64,000 nt of DNA from SZUA-36 sp963801195 (lineage in GTDB: Bacteria; Pseudomonadota; Gammaproteobacteria; Xanthomonadales; SZUA-36): positions 99,892 through 163,891 of the forward strand of contig CAWDDX010000004.1 in NCBI GenBank assembly GCA_963801195.1, written 5' to 3'. The notes under the pieces are model-generated. The model saw nothing but the letters and a program-made list of their open reading frames with translations. It was not told where the DNA came from and ran no database searches. Of the stretch, positions 1 through 9,227 are shown piece after piece; within the stretch, counting starts at the first letter, position 1; every line of letters begins with the position of its first letter. The translations under genes and the position numbers were made by a program.

Positions 1-806
1 TCTCGAGACTCAGGCTGGCTGCTGCCGGTATCGCCGGAACCCTGATGATAACGATACCGGTAATGGCCATCGGCGAGTGGGTCGCGCCCGATGCCGAGCA
101 ACAGGCGCGCGCCTATCGCTTGAGCCGGCTGGTCGGCCAGGTCATCATTGGCGGCTCATCCGGAATGTGGATCAGGGACGGAAGTGATATTGTCAATATA
201 CGCCGGCCTTTGCTGACCGCGGACCGCGGAAAGCAATCCATCAGTTTCCAGGAAGTGGAAATACACCACTTCGAAGGCTTTACCGGATTGCAGAAAATCA
301 CCCGCGCCGATAGCGCTTTCTTCGATGGCGATGAATGGAGACTCGAGGGCGTTTCAATCATCGAGATCACGGATTCGGGTGTCATTCCGACGACTTTTGA
401 CCATGCGCGATGGGTTTCCGCGATCAAACCGGAATTGTTGGAATCGGTCGTCACGCGTCCGTTTTATCTATCCATCAGCGCCTTGTGGGACCAGATAAAA
501 TACCTGAAAAAGAATGGCCTGGATGACAGGATCTATCAATCCGCAATTTGGGAGAAGATTACCTACCCGTTTGCAATCATTGCGCTGGTGCTCGCGGGCA
601 TGCCATTCGTATTTGGCTCTTCCAGGCAACAAAACCACGGTTTCAGGCTGTTTATCGGTATGACGCTCGGTGGTGTCTTCATGCTGGTAAACGCGGGTGC
701 GCAGAACCTTGCAACGGCGTATTCGCTGCCGGTCGCCTTAAGCATGGCCACGCCTTCTGCCATCCTGATGATTGTCGCGGTTACCGTTTTGCGCCGTTCC
801 TCTTAG
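1..806 (+). CDS. lptG: LPS export permease LptG, C-terminal part (5' truncated by window)
   Basis: The open frame runs in from the left edge (codons in phase from base 3), leaving about 267 C-terminal residues of a protein that is normally about 350-360. Visible are the end of a membrane segment, a beta-rich periplasmic stretch, and two or three C-terminal membrane helices after an 'IWEKITYPF' motif typical of LptF/LptG permeases. LptG pairs with LptF and LptB in the inner membrane to extract lipopolysaccharide. LptG is preferred over LptF because an RDD protein, xerD and dsbC follow, the usual gammaproteobacterial order downstream of lptFG. The first in-frame ATG in the window (45) is not the real start. 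Confidence 0.9.
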   Translation, partial: SRLRLAAAGIAGTLMITIPVMAIGEWVAPDAEQQARAYRLSRLVGQVIIGGSSGMWIRDGSDIVNIRRPLLTADRGKQSISFQEVEIHHFEGFTGLQKITRADSAFFDGDEWRLEGVSIIEITDSGVIPTTFDHARWVSAIKPELLESVVTRPFYLSISALWDQIKYLKKNGLDDRIYQSAIWEKITYPFAIIALVLAGMPFVFGSSRQQNHGFRLFIGMTLGGVFMLVNAGAQNLATAYSLPVALSMATPSAILMIVAVTVLRRSS

Positions 807-907
807 CCCGGACATTGCATCAGTATCCCGGAAGATGGCGCACGGCTGAGCGCCGGGTTGGACTGAGAGCCGTAGCAGGGCTGCGGGTGGAAGGAACGGG
901 TTACGCA

Positions 908-938
908 GTAGATCATGTTAAGTCCGACAGACTGCCAG
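908..938 (+). repeat. Short relic resembling the right end of the MITE at 45571-45830
   Basis: This stretch contains GATCATGTTAAGTCCGACAG, closely similar to the right terminus of the 260-bp element near 45.8 kb (GGTCATGTTAAATCCGACAG). No matching left terminus is visible, so it is at most a truncated relic in the lptG/RDD intergenic space. Confidence is low because the match is short. Confidence 0.3.
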
Positions 939-945
939 GGGCTGG

Positions 946-1383
946 TTAAGATTTGATCAACAGCGTGTGCGCGGCCAGGTCGTGCCAGGTACGGTTTCGG
1001 GAATCCAGCAGCGCCCAGAGAATGCCGAGGCCAAAAGTGCCGAGTGAAACGAGACCGACAAGAAACCGCAACAAACACCTTGGCCAGGAAATGATCAGGC
1101 CATTGTAAGCGACCAGCCGAATCCGCCAGGCGCGCATCCCAATGGTCATGCCACCGTAGCGCCAGCAACCGCCCAGGTAGGCGAAACAGACCGCCACCAA
1201 CCACAGCGTAAACCATAAGTCACGCAAGGCTGCCTTGTGTACATCGCCGAACGGCAACGCGGCCGCAGATGCCAGTATCAATAAAGCGAGCAAAACGAGC
1301 CCATCGTAAATCATGGCCAGCAAGCGCCGCGGCAACGGGCAATAGCTAAGATCGGTCATTTCTGCGTCTCTGCCTTTTTCCAC
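946..1383 (-). CDS. RDD family membrane protein
   Basis: A 145-residue protein with an N-terminal 'RRLLAMIYDGLVLLALL' segment (Arg before the helix, Asp inside it), two further hydrophobic segments, an 'IGMRAWRIRLV' turn and a C-terminal 'RTWHDLAAHTLLIK' motif. These are the hallmarks of small RDD proteins, inner-membrane proteins of mostly unknown role with some proposed ion or transport functions. It lies convergent to lptG and divergent from xerD; RDD genes are commonly found beside lptFG-xerD. A second in-frame ATG at 1359 (starting MTDLSYCP) is an equally plausible start. Confidence 0.85.
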   Translation of the reverse strand: MEKGRDAEMTDLSYCPLPRRLLAMIYDGLVLLALLILASAAALPFGDVHKAALRDLWFTLWLVAVCFAYLGGCWRYGGMTIGMRAWRIRLVAYNGLIISWPRCLLRFLVGLVSLGTFGLGILWALLDSRNRTWHDLAAHTLLIKS

Positions 1384-1602
1384 ACTAGTGTAGTGTCAAC
1401 CCTGTAACGTAGGTTCAGTGTTCACCAGAACGTTCAGCACAAGGCACATTCGCGCCGGAATAGTGGTTCTATGCCAAGCGAGTGTCACTGGAAGCCCGTT
1501 GGATCGTTGGGACAAGTTTACAACCATATTCTGTCTGCCACATATTTCCGCTTACGTTATCATTGCCGGCATGTATGAAAACCATGCTCAGGGGATGTCG
1601 AA

Positions 1603-2526
1603 ATGAAGACCGGAGACCAGGAAGCCAAAACCGTCGTCAGGATCGATCCGGTCGTCGAGCGGTTTCTGGATAACCTGTGGGCCGAGCGTGGACTCAGTGA
1701 CAACAGTCTGCAGAGCTACCGTCACGATCTGGCCTATTTACAAAAGCGCCTGGCTGTTCGGGGCAAGCCCGTCAGCGAGGCCACGCGTGAAGATCTCCTG
1801 GCGATACTTGCCGCCGAAATGCAAAAGGGCAAAAGTCCACGGTCCTTATCGCGATACCTGTCGGCCTACCGCCAGTTCTATCGCTGGCTGGTACGTGAGG
1901 GCAAAATCTCCAGCGATCCGGTGGCATTGATCGAAAGCCCCAAAACCGGACGAGGGCTACCCAAGGCCCTGACGGAGGAGCAGGTCGAAGCCCTGCTCAA
2001 TGCGCCGGACACCGGCAGCACGCTGGGATTGCGGGACAGGGCCATGCTGGAACTAATGTACGCGACCGGCTTGCGTGTGAGCGAGTTGGTCGATCTTCAA
2101 TTGCACAATATCAATCTCAACCAGGGGGTTGTCCGGGTGATGGGCAAGGGGCAAAAAGAGCGCCTGGTGCCGATTGGGGACGAAGCGCACGAAAGCCTGA
2201 AAAACTACCTTTCATCGGCAAGACCGGAGTTTTTACAGGGCGCGCAGACCAATAGCGTATTTGTGACCTCGCGTAAATCCGGTATGACGCGCCAGGCCTT
2301 CTGGTACATGGTGCGCCGCTATGCCGTCCAGTGCGGCATTTCGAATAAACTGTCGCCGCACACATTGCGTCATTCGTTTGCAACCCACCTGCTCAATCAC
2401 GGTGCCGATTTACGTGTCGTTCAACTGCTGCTCGGACACAGCGACCTTTCGACCACGCAAATCTACACGCACATCGCCCGCGAAGGCCTGAAACGGATGC
2501 ACGAGGCGCATCATCCGCGTGGTTGA
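1603..2526 (+). CDS. xerD: Site-specific tyrosine recombinase XerD
   Basis: A 307-residue tyrosine recombinase of normal length. The N-terminal SAM-like core-binding domain spans roughly residues 15-110 and the catalytic domain 120-300. Catalytic residues can be read directly: R158 (GLRVSEL), K182 (GKGQKER), H253 and R256 (HTLRHSF), H279 (LLGHS) and nucleophile Y288 (QIYTH). XerD acts with XerC at dif to resolve chromosome dimers under FtsK control. XerD rather than XerC is favoured by the XerD-like N-terminus and by the neighbouring dsbC and lptG. The gene is followed directly by a 255-bp tandem array instead of abutting dsbC. Confidence 0.93.
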   Translation: MKTGDQEAKTVVRIDPVVERFLDNLWAERGLSDNSLQSYRHDLAYLQKRLAVRGKPVSEATREDLLAILAAEMQKGKSPRSLSRYLSAYRQFYRWLVREGKISSDPVALIESPKTGRGLPKALTEEQVEALLNAPDTGSTLGLRDRAMLELMYATGLRVSELVDLQLHNINLNQGVVRVMGKGQKERLVPIGDEAHESLKNYLSSARPEFLQGAQTNSVFVTSRKSGMTRQAFWYMVRRYAVQCGISNKLSPHTLRHSFATHLLNHGADLRVVQLLLGHSDLSTTQIYTHIAREGLKRMHEAHHPRG

Positions 2527-2550
2527 ACCGGGGTGCATCCACCGGCCCTA

Positions 2551-3294
2551 GTGCCAGTCAGAGAGAAGCCGCAGCATAAGAATCCGCATACCCAAGCCGG
2601 GATGCGGGTACCTCCCCCTGAGACCTTCAAAAACAGGGATGTTTTTGGACAGCCTATAGGGACATACCCGTGGCGTGTCTCAGCGGGAGGCACCCGTGTC
2701 GCGGCACCCGGATGGCACCGAACCTGAAGAATTCAATCTTGGGGTTTGGTGGGAACTGCGAGCTCAAAAATGAGCCATGCTACGGCATAGCACTTCCCAG
2801 GCGCTGTGCGGGGCTGAAAGCAGCTGCAGCATAAGAATCCGCATACCACAGCCGGGATGCGGGTACCTCCCCCTGAGACCTTCAAAAACAAGGATGTTTT
2901 TGGAGAGCCTATAGGGACATACCCGTGGCGTGTCTCAGGGGGAGGCACCCGTGTCGCGGCGCCCGGATGGCTCCGAACCTGAAGAATTCAATCTTGGGGT
3001 TTGGTGGGAACTGCGAGCTCAAAAATGAGCCATGCTACGGCATAGCACTTCCCAGGCGCTGTGCGAGACTGAGAGAAGCCGCAGCATAAGAATCCACATA
3101 CCCAAGCCGGGATACGGGTACCTCCCCCTGAGACCTTCAAAAACAAGGATGTTTTTGGAGAGCCTATAGGGACATACCCGTGGCGTGTCTCAGGGGGAGG
3201 CACCCGTGTCGCGGCGCACGAATGGCAGCGGGCCTAAAGAATCCGAACTTGAGGTCTGGTGGGAGTTGGATGTTTAAAGACTAAGTCGTGCTAC
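2551..3294. repeat. 255-bp tandem array, about 2.9 copies, with nested hairpins
   Basis: The string GCAGCATAAGAATCC recurs at 2571, 2826 and (with one change) at 3081, an exact period of 255 bp. The first two units are closely similar and the third decays after about 3220. Each unit holds a long inverted repeat; in unit 1 CGGGTACCTCCCCCTGAGAC (2605-2624) faces its near-complement at 2677-2696. Inside it is a second hairpin, CAAAAAC/GTTTTTG (2628-2647). A partial inverted copy lies past dsbC at 4310-4363. The minus strand carries similar short open frames in each unit, best explained by the period being a multiple of three. Bases 3295-3480 hold no recognisable feature apart from the dsbC leader. 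Confidence 0.92.
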
Positions 3295-3481
3295 AACTGA
3301 GCAATCGCGCCGCACATCCATGTGCTCTATCGCGATATACCGTTCATACCCCATGGCACCCTCTCGACCAGTACCCGGTCTCACCTTGTCCTGAACATAG
3401 GGGTTGAACTTTTCCACGCATACATGTCAAATGCAAACAGCACAGACACACTTTAAAATATATAAGACCGGAGAAATCTAA

Positions 3482-4231
3482 ATGAATCGCACAGTGCCTT
3501 TGATCGCAGCGTTGCTAACTTGTTTTTTGATGACCTCGGCCTACGCCGACGATAAAGCGGGCCAGGGCTTCGATGCCGTTGAGGCCAAAATTCGATCACT
3601 GGTTCCGAATGCCCAAACGATAGCTATCTCGGAAACACCCATCGAAGGAATTTTGCAGGTTCAGATCAATAGTGACATCGTTTATGTGACCGCCAACGGC
3701 CAGTACCTGTTGCAAGGCCAGATCATGGATATCGATACCCGCGCCAACCTCACCGATCAGGCCAAATCCGGTATTCGTTTGAGCTTGCTCCAGGGTCTGA
3801 ACGCAGATGAGCAGATCACGTTTGCACCGGAAAATCCAAAATATGATTTGCTTGTGTTTACCGACCTCGACTGCGGTTACTGCCGAAAACTACACAGCCA
3901 GATAAAAGAGTATAACGACGAGGGTATTGCCATACATTACATGGCCTTTCCCCGCGCTGGTATCGGTTCGGATTCATACGACAAGTTCGTATCCGTCTGG
4001 TGTGCCGCTGATCAGCAGGAAGCCCTGACACTGGCAAAGAACGGCACAGATCCGCTACCGATGAAATGCCCAAACCCGATCGCCGACCAGTATGAACTGG
4101 GCCGGGAAGTCGGTGTAACCGGCACCCCGGCACTGGTCACGACCGATGGAACGTTGATCCCCGGTTATATGCCGCCTGAGCAACTGCGCGAGCGTCTTGA
4201 ATCCCTGCAGGCTCCGGTACCCGCTGAATAA
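3482..4231 (+). CDS. dsbC: Thiol:disulfide interchange protein DsbC
   Basis: A 249-residue periplasmic protein with a signal peptide (hydrophobic core to about residue 20, probable cleavage after AYA). An N-terminal dimerisation region (about 25-90) follows, then a thioredoxin-fold domain with the active site C131-G-Y-C134 and a cis-Pro loop 'GVTGTPAL' near the C-terminus. DsbC isomerises wrong disulfides and is kept reduced by DsbD. A GGAG ribosome-binding site at 3470-3473 supports the ATG start. The location after xerD is conserved in gammaproteobacteria; here repeat elements flank it on both sides. Confidence 0.95.
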   Translation: MNRTVPLIAALLTCFLMTSAYADDKAGQGFDAVEAKIRSLVPNAQTIAISETPIEGILQVQINSDIVYVTANGQYLLQGQIMDIDTRANLTDQAKSGIRLSLLQGLNADEQITFAPENPKYDLLVFTDLDCGYCRKLHSQIKEYNDEGIAIHYMAFPRAGIGSDSYDKFVSVWCAADQQEALTLAKNGTDPLPMKCPNPIADQYELGREVGVTGTPALVTTDGTLIPGYMPPEQLRERLESLQAPVPAE

Positions 4232-4263
4232 GACAGCACCGCGCAGAAATTAAATCCGCGCTC

Positions 4264-4297
4264 AAAAAACCCCGCGACCGGTCGCGGGGTTTTTTTA
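4264..4297 (+). terminator. Rho-independent terminator after dsbC
   Basis: A perfect 10-bp stem CCCCGCGACC/GGTCGCGGGG (4270-4289) is followed by seven T's, with an A-run upstream (AAAAAA, 4264-4269), so it could terminate in both directions. It closes the dsbC transcript. Confidence 0.93.
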
Positions 4298-4309
4298 TGT
4301 CCAGGACAA

Positions 4310-4363
4310 GGTACCCATATCCCGGCCTGGGTATGCGGATTCTTATGTTGCGGCTTCTCTCAG
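4310..4363 (-). repeat. Partial inverted copy of the 255-bp repeat
   Basis: Read on the minus strand, this 54-bp stretch matches the head of the tandem unit at about 2558-2612 (CTGAGAGAAGCCGCAACATA... through ...GGGTACC) with only a few differences. It lies just past the dsbC terminator, so dsbC sits between oppositely oriented copies of the same repeat family. Confidence 0.85.
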
Positions 4364-4433
4364 AATAAATCAGAGGTTCCTTAACATTGCGTACGTGGAT
4401 GAACCCTGTGTTGCGGGCGCCAGGAAATTGAAC

Positions 4434-4462
4434 CTGACCCCTTTTGGCTTAACCGCTATAAT
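4434..4462 (+). promoter_or_regulatory. Probable sigma-70 promoter of purL
   Basis: A perfect -10 box TATAAT (4457-4462) lies 17 bp after a partial -35 box CTGACC (4434-4439). The predicted transcript would start near 4469, about 20 nt before the TTG start of purL. No PurR-type palindrome was recognised here. Confidence 0.6.
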
Positions 4463-4489
4463 GTCGGCTGCTAATTCGGGAGCGATACT

Positions 4490-7400
4490 TTGGCGAAGTT
4501 TTTCTGCCTGCTGGGCGGTTCGGCCTATTCTGAATTCCGCAGGCAAAAACTTGTTGATGATTTGCGCCAGCGCGCAGGTCGCGAGTTCTTGTTTACTGCG
4601 CAATTCATCTATTTTGTTGAATGCCCGCAAGAACCTTCGCAAGCAGACCGGGCAAGACTCGAAGCCCTGTTACAGGCAAAGTGGGTCAGTGATCTCAATG
4701 AACTGTCCGCGCCCGCAGCGCCAATGGACCCCGGCGGACCGAAAATGCCTGCCGGCCATTCCGCGGAATCTTCAGCTGACTCAGCTGCCGGGCTATTGCT
4801 GGTGGTGCCGCGTCTTGGCACGCAGTCACCCTGGTCCACCAAGGCCACTGATATTGCACACCTGTGCGGACTGGATGGCGTCGGTCGCATCGAGAGGGGA
4901 ATCATATTCCACCTGCCTCCGGATACGATGAAGACGGACCTTGCCGGGCTCCTCAAACCCCTGGTCCACGACCGTATGACACAGGCGGTGCTGACCGACC
5001 TGCAGGCGGTCGCGGCATTGTTCGAACACCATCCGGCCCGGGCCCTTGGTATTACCGATCTCACGGGTGGTGCACTCGCGGCGCTGCAGAAGGCCAACCG
5101 CGAACTTGGGCTGGCCTTGTCAGCAAACGAGATGGAGTACCTGATCACGGCCTACTCCAGGCTGGGCCGGAACCCCACCGATGCGGAACTCATGATGTTC
5201 GCCCAGGCCAATTCCGAGCATTGCCGTCACAAGATATTCAATGCCAGCTGGACACTGGACGGTGAGACACAGGCGCATTCCCTGTTTGCCATGATCAGGA
5301 ACACCCATGCGCAAAATCCGGCGGGCGTATTATCGGCCTACCATGACAATTCCGCGGTCATAGAAGGTCGCCGGAGCCGGCGTTTCCTGACCGCACCCGG
5401 CAGCGGTGAATATACCTGGCAGGATGAGGATGTCGGTATACAGATCAAGGTGGAGACCCATAATCACCCCACCGCAATCTCGCCATTTCCGGGAGCGGCA
5501 ACCGGTTCCGGTGGCGAGATTCGCGACGAGGCCGCGACCGGGCGCGGCGCCCGGCCAAAGGCCGGCCTGAGCGGGTTTTCCGTTTCCAACCTGCACCTGC
5601 CGGACAGACCGCGCAGGTGGGAGGAGAACTCCGGTAAACCCGGGCGTATCGCCAGTGCACTGGATATCATGATCGAGGGGCCGATCGGTGCGGCATCATT
5701 CAACAACGAGTTTGGCCGCCCGGCACTGACGGGTTATTTCCGCACATTTGAACAAACCATAGGCGGACGGCTGTGGGGTTATCACAAGCCCATAATGCTC
5801 GCCGGCGGACTGGGCAACATCCGTCCCGGGCATATCGAAAAACTGCGTTTGCCGGTGGGATCTGCGGTCATCGTCCTCGGCGGCCCGGCGATGTTGATCG
5901 GGCTCGGTGGCGGGGCGGCGTCCTCGGTCGGCAGCGGCCAGGGCAACGAAGAACTGGATTTTGCCTCGGTGCAACGCGGTAACCCTGAAATGCAACGACG
6001 TTGTCAGGAAGTCATCGACCGCTGTTGCGCCCTCGGGGAGGCCAACCCGATTGTATCGATACACGATGTCGGCGCCGGCGGCCTGTCCAATGCACTGCCG
6101 GAGTTGCTGAATGACAGCGCCCGTGGCGGCCGGCTGGAGTTACGCGAGATACCCAGCGCGGACGGCGCCATGTCGCCGATGGAGATCTGGTGCAACGAGT
6201 CACAGGAACGTTACGTGCTGGGTATCGAGCAGGACCGCCTGCAGGAGTTTGAGCTTCTGTGTCAGCGCGAACGCTGTCCCTATGCCGTACTGGGCACCGT
6301 CACCGAAGAGCGTTTGTTACACCTGGACGACGCCCTGTTGCATCAGCCGCCCGTCGATTTGCCGTTGGACGTGCTGCTCGGCAAGACACCCAAATTGCAC
6401 CGGGATGCCGAATCCGGGGTCGTCGGTCCGCTTACGGGCCTGCCCGCGGGGACCGCGTTGGAAGATGACCTGTTGAGTGTGCTGCGTTTCCCGGCGGTGG
6501 GCAGCAAGTCTTTTTTGATTACCATCGGCGACCGCTCGGTCGGGGGGCTCGTGGCGCGCGACCAGATGGTCGGGCCGTGGCAGGTTCCGGTGGCGGATTC
6601 AGCGGTGACCCTGCACAGTTTTCACGGCTACGCCGGTGAGGCCATGGCCGTGGGTGAGCGTACACCACTGGCGGTGGTTAACAGCCCGGCCGCGGCGAGG
6701 ATGGCGGTCTGCGAGGCGATTACAAACATTGCCAGCGCACCGGTTGCGTCCCTCTCCGATGTGCGGTTGTCTGCCAACTGGATGGCCGCGGCGGGAGAAG
6801 AGGGCCAGGACGCTGCCCTGTACGCGGCGGTTAAGTCGGTCGGAATGGAATTGTGTCCGGCGCTGGGTATCGCCATCCCCGTCGGCAAGGACTCGCTGTC
6901 TCTGAAAACCGACTGGACGGACGACGCCCGGCCCATGCACATGCTTGCACCGGTCTCCCTGATCGTTTCTGCATTTGCGCCGGTCACGGATGCCCGCCTG
7001 GCGCTTACGCCACAGCTCAAAAAAGGCGTCGAAGCCAGCAGCCTGCTGTTGATCGACCTGGGCCGTGGCCAGGACCGTTTGGGCGGTTCGTGCCTGGAAC
7101 AGGTCCACGGCGTGTTCAGTGACCGGGTTCCGGACCTCGACCTGGCCGCCGACCTGGCCGGCTTTTTTGCCGCCATCCAGGAGCTTATTGCTGACGGGAA
7201 AATACTCGCTTACCACGATCGCTCCGACGGTGGCTTAATTACGACCCTTTGCGAAATGGCGTTCTCGGCGCGTTGTGGTCTTGACCTGTCATTTGAAGCG
7301 GCCGTGGCCGATGACGCGATCGATGGCACGATCGATGACGCGGATGGGCTTCGCGCACGTTTGTTTGCCGAAGAACCCGGTGCGGTCGTACAGGTGGCCG

Positions 7401-8476
7401 CTGCGCAAAAGCAGGCCGTGATGACGTGCTTTGAAAAACATGGCCTGGCAAACCTGGTTGTGGACATCGGCACGGCGGTCAGCGGCCACACGCTCAGCAT
7501 TCAAAGCGGCGGGCGTGTTTGTTTGCGCAGCGATCTACGCAGTCTTCACCAGGCCTGGAGTGAAACCAGTTTTGAAATCCAGAAGCTACGCGATCATCCG
7601 CTTTGTGCCGAGGAGGAGTTCGCCCGGACGCTGCACTGGGATCAGCCTTTCCTGAAGCCAAGATTGAGCTTTGACCCCACCCACAACCCGGTATCAACGG
7701 CCATCGCCAGTCGTGCAAAACCTGCTGTTGCGATACTGCGCGAGCAGGGTGTCAACGGGCAGGTTGAAATGGCTGCAGCGTTTGACCTGGCAGGTTTCAG
7801 GGCAGTTGACGTTCACATGTCCGATTTGCTCGAGCAACGCACAAACCTGTCGGCTTTTCAGGGCCTGGTGGCGTGTGGCGGTTTTTCGTATGGTGACGTA
7901 TTGGGTGCCGGGCGGGGCTGGGCGGCTTCCGTCCTGTTTCACGAGGAACTGCGGGACCAGTTCGCACGCTTTTTTGAACGTTCAGACCGTTTCGCGCTCG
8001 GTGTTTGCAATGGCTGCCAGATGCTGTCTTCGCTACGGAGTATTATACCGGGTGCTGAAAGCTGGCCCGATTTTGTCGCCAACCGCTCAGGTCAGTTCGA
8101 GGCACGCCTCAGCCTGGTCAAGGTGCCTGAATCGGCTTCATTGTTTTTCAACGGCATGGCGGGCAGCATGTTGCCGGTGGCAACTGCGCATGGTGAGGGT
8201 CGCGCGTTTTTTGGTGGTCAGTTACTGCCGCAGACCCAGATTGCGCTGCAATATGTCAATGCGGACGGCATCACGAATACCGGGTACCCGCAAAACCCGA
8301 ACGGTTCCCCCGCCGGTATCACCGGCTTGTGCAACGCCGATGGCCGCGTAACGATCATGATGCCTCACCCGGAAAGAAGCCTGCGCACAGTCAATTTCTC
8401 ATGGGCCCCGGAACACTGGCCGGAGGTCTCCCCGTGGCAGCGAATCTTCCGCAATGCGAGACAATGGGTACAATGA
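4490..8476 (+). CDS. purL: Phosphoribosylformylglycinamidine synthase PurL (large type)
   Basis: A 1328-residue single-chain FGAM synthase, slightly longer than the usual ~1295. It converts FGAR, glutamine and ATP to FGAM in purine synthesis. The N-terminal PurS-like domain (about 1-150) leads into the linker and two ATP-binding synthetase halves ('QANSEHCRHKIFN', 'KVETHNHPTAISPFPGA'). The C-terminal glutaminase domain carries nucleophile C1173 in 'GVCNGCQM' and the catalytic 'HPERS' near the end. The start is TTG at 4490, preceded by GGGAG (4478-4482), and gives the expected N-terminus. Its stop overlaps the start of the next gene. Confidence 0.97.
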   Translation: MAKFFCLLGGSAYSEFRRQKLVDDLRQRAGREFLFTAQFIYFVECPQEPSQADRARLEALLQAKWVSDLNELSAPAAPMDPGGPKMPAGHSAESSADSAAGLLLVVPRLGTQSPWSTKATDIAHLCGLDGVGRIERGIIFHLPPDTMKTDLAGLLKPLVHDRMTQAVLTDLQAVAALFEHHPARALGITDLTGGALAALQKANRELGLALSANEMEYLITAYSRLGRNPTDAELMMFAQANSEHCRHKIFNASWTLDGETQAHSLFAMIRNTHAQNPAGVLSAYHDNSAVIEGRRSRRFLTAPGSGEYTWQDEDVGIQIKVETHNHPTAISPFPGAATGSGGEIRDEAATGRGARPKAGLSGFSVSNLHLPDRPRRWEENSGKPGRIASALDIMIEGPIGAASFNNEFGRPALTGYFRTFEQTIGGRLWGYHKPIMLAGGLGNIRPGHIEKLRLPVGSAVIVLGGPAMLIGLGGGAASSVGSGQGNEELDFASVQRGNPEMQRRCQEVIDRCCALGEANPIVSIHDVGAGGLSNALPELLNDSARGGRLELREIPSADGAMSPMEIWCNESQERYVLGIEQDRLQEFELLCQRERCPYAVLGTVTEERLLHLDDALLHQPPVDLPLDVLLGKTPKLHRDAESGVVGPLTGLPAGTALEDDLLSVLRFPAVGSKSFLITIGDRSVGGLVARDQMVGPWQVPVADSAVTLHSFHGYAGEAMAVGERTPLAVVNSPAAARMAVCEAITNIASAPVASLSDVRLSANWMAAAGEEGQDAALYAAVKSVGMELCPALGIAIPVGKDSLSLKTDWTDDARPMHMLAPVSLIVSAFAPVTDARLALTPQLKKGVEASSLLLIDLGRGQDRLGGSCLEQVHGVFSDRVPDLDLAADLAGFFAAIQELIADGKILAYHDRSDGGLITTLCEMAFSARCGLDLSFEAAVADDAIDGTIDDADGLRARLFAEEPGAVVQVAAAQKQAVMTCFEKHGLANLVVDIGTAVSGHTLSIQSGGRVCLRSDLRSLHQAWSETSFEIQKLRDHPLCAEEEFARTLHWDQPFLKPRLSFDPTHNPVSTAIASRAKPAVAILREQGVNGQVEMAAAFDLAGFRAVDVHMSDLLEQRTNLSAFQGLVACGGFSYGDVLGAGRGWAASVLFHEELRDQFARFFERSDRFALGVCNGCQMLSSLRSIIPGAESWPDFVANRSGQFEARLSLVKVPESASLFFNGMAGSMLPVATAHGEGRAFFGGQLLPQTQIALQYVNADGITNTGYPQNPNGSPAGITGLCNADGRVTIMMPHPERSLRTVNFSWAPEHWPEVSPWQRIFRNARQWVQ

Positions 8477-9099
8477 TGAACGGATCTGCGGACAATAATG
8501 AACTGCGCCTGAGCGAATTGCTGATCCTGGCGGTTTTGTGGATGGTGTTCGGCTTTATGCTCTGGTACTACCTGAGTGCCTTTCACGGTATTCCGGTACG
8601 TATGCTGGCCAGTAAAATTCTCTCAGCGGCGCTGGGCAGTGACTTTCTCAACATCATTCCCAACCCGGACCGGCATTACCTGCTCCAGGTACAGACCAAT
8701 ATCCCGTTTCAGTTTCCGGATGGAAGCCGCGAAGCCCTGGGCTTTATCGTCAACCCGCTGATTTTCGGTTATGGACTGCCGTTGCTGTTTGGCCTGGTGA
8801 TGGCTTCCAGTGCCCCCAAATTGAAGAAGTTATACGTCCTGCTGGGCGGTTACGTGGCCGTTATGTTAATCCAGGTTTGGGGTGTTGTTTGGCAGTCTTT
8901 GAAGATGCTGGCTTTCAATTTCGGAGACGACGCACACCAGGTCGTTGTAAACGCGGGCATTTCGGATGAACTGATCGCCCTGTGCTACCAGTTGGGGGTT
9001 TTGATATTGCCGCCCCTGGTACCAATTATCTTGTGGGTGCTGGCGAACTGGTCCCTGGTTGAGCAATTTACCGGCTGGCAACGGAACGATAATGCGTGA
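8473..9099 (+). CDS. Membrane protein resembling exosortase H-associated family
   Basis: About 208 residues, starting at ATG 8473 or 8476 inside the purL stop codon (ATGATGA overlap), so translationally coupled to purL. Predicted layout: an N-terminal membrane helix (LLILAVLWMVFGFMLWYYL), a soluble stretch of about 70 residues, then three helices containing 'NPLIFGYGLPLLFGL', 'IQVWGVVWQSLKMLAF' and 'YQLGVLILPPLVPIILWVL'. From memory this pattern fits the 'exosortase H-associated membrane protein' family, which accompanies XrtH, the sorting enzyme for IPTL-CTERM proteins. The assignment rests on recalled family features rather than an alignment. No exosortase is in the window. Confidence 0.6.
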   Translation: MMNGSADNNELRLSELLILAVLWMVFGFMLWYYLSAFHGIPVRMLASKILSAALGSDFLNIIPNPDRHYLLQVQTNIPFQFPDGSREALGFIVNPLIFGYGLPLLFGLVMASSAPKLKKLYVLLGGYVAVMLIQVWGVVWQSLKMLAFNFGDDAHQVVVNAGISDELIALCYQLGVLILPPLVPIILWVLANWSLVEQFTGWQRNDNA

Positions 9100-9227
9100 A
9101 CACCGGGAACTGTCAACGTGGAATAATGGTCTTTGCTTATCTGCGCCTGTCACTCGCGGGCTGCTGCCATATAAAATGGTGGAAGGGGCTATAATTCAAA
9201 AGAAACTCAAATTGCCAGGGATAATAC

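Noticed and set aside
2511..3203. Three similar 60-71 residue minus-strand open frames
   Set aside because: They recur because the 255-bp tandem unit is a multiple of three; no start signal is evident and the palindromic content explains the sequence.
2527..3481. dif-like or attachment site next to xerD
   Set aside because: No 28-bp dif-like sequence with XerC/XerD half-sites was recognised; the repeats here are far longer and differently built.
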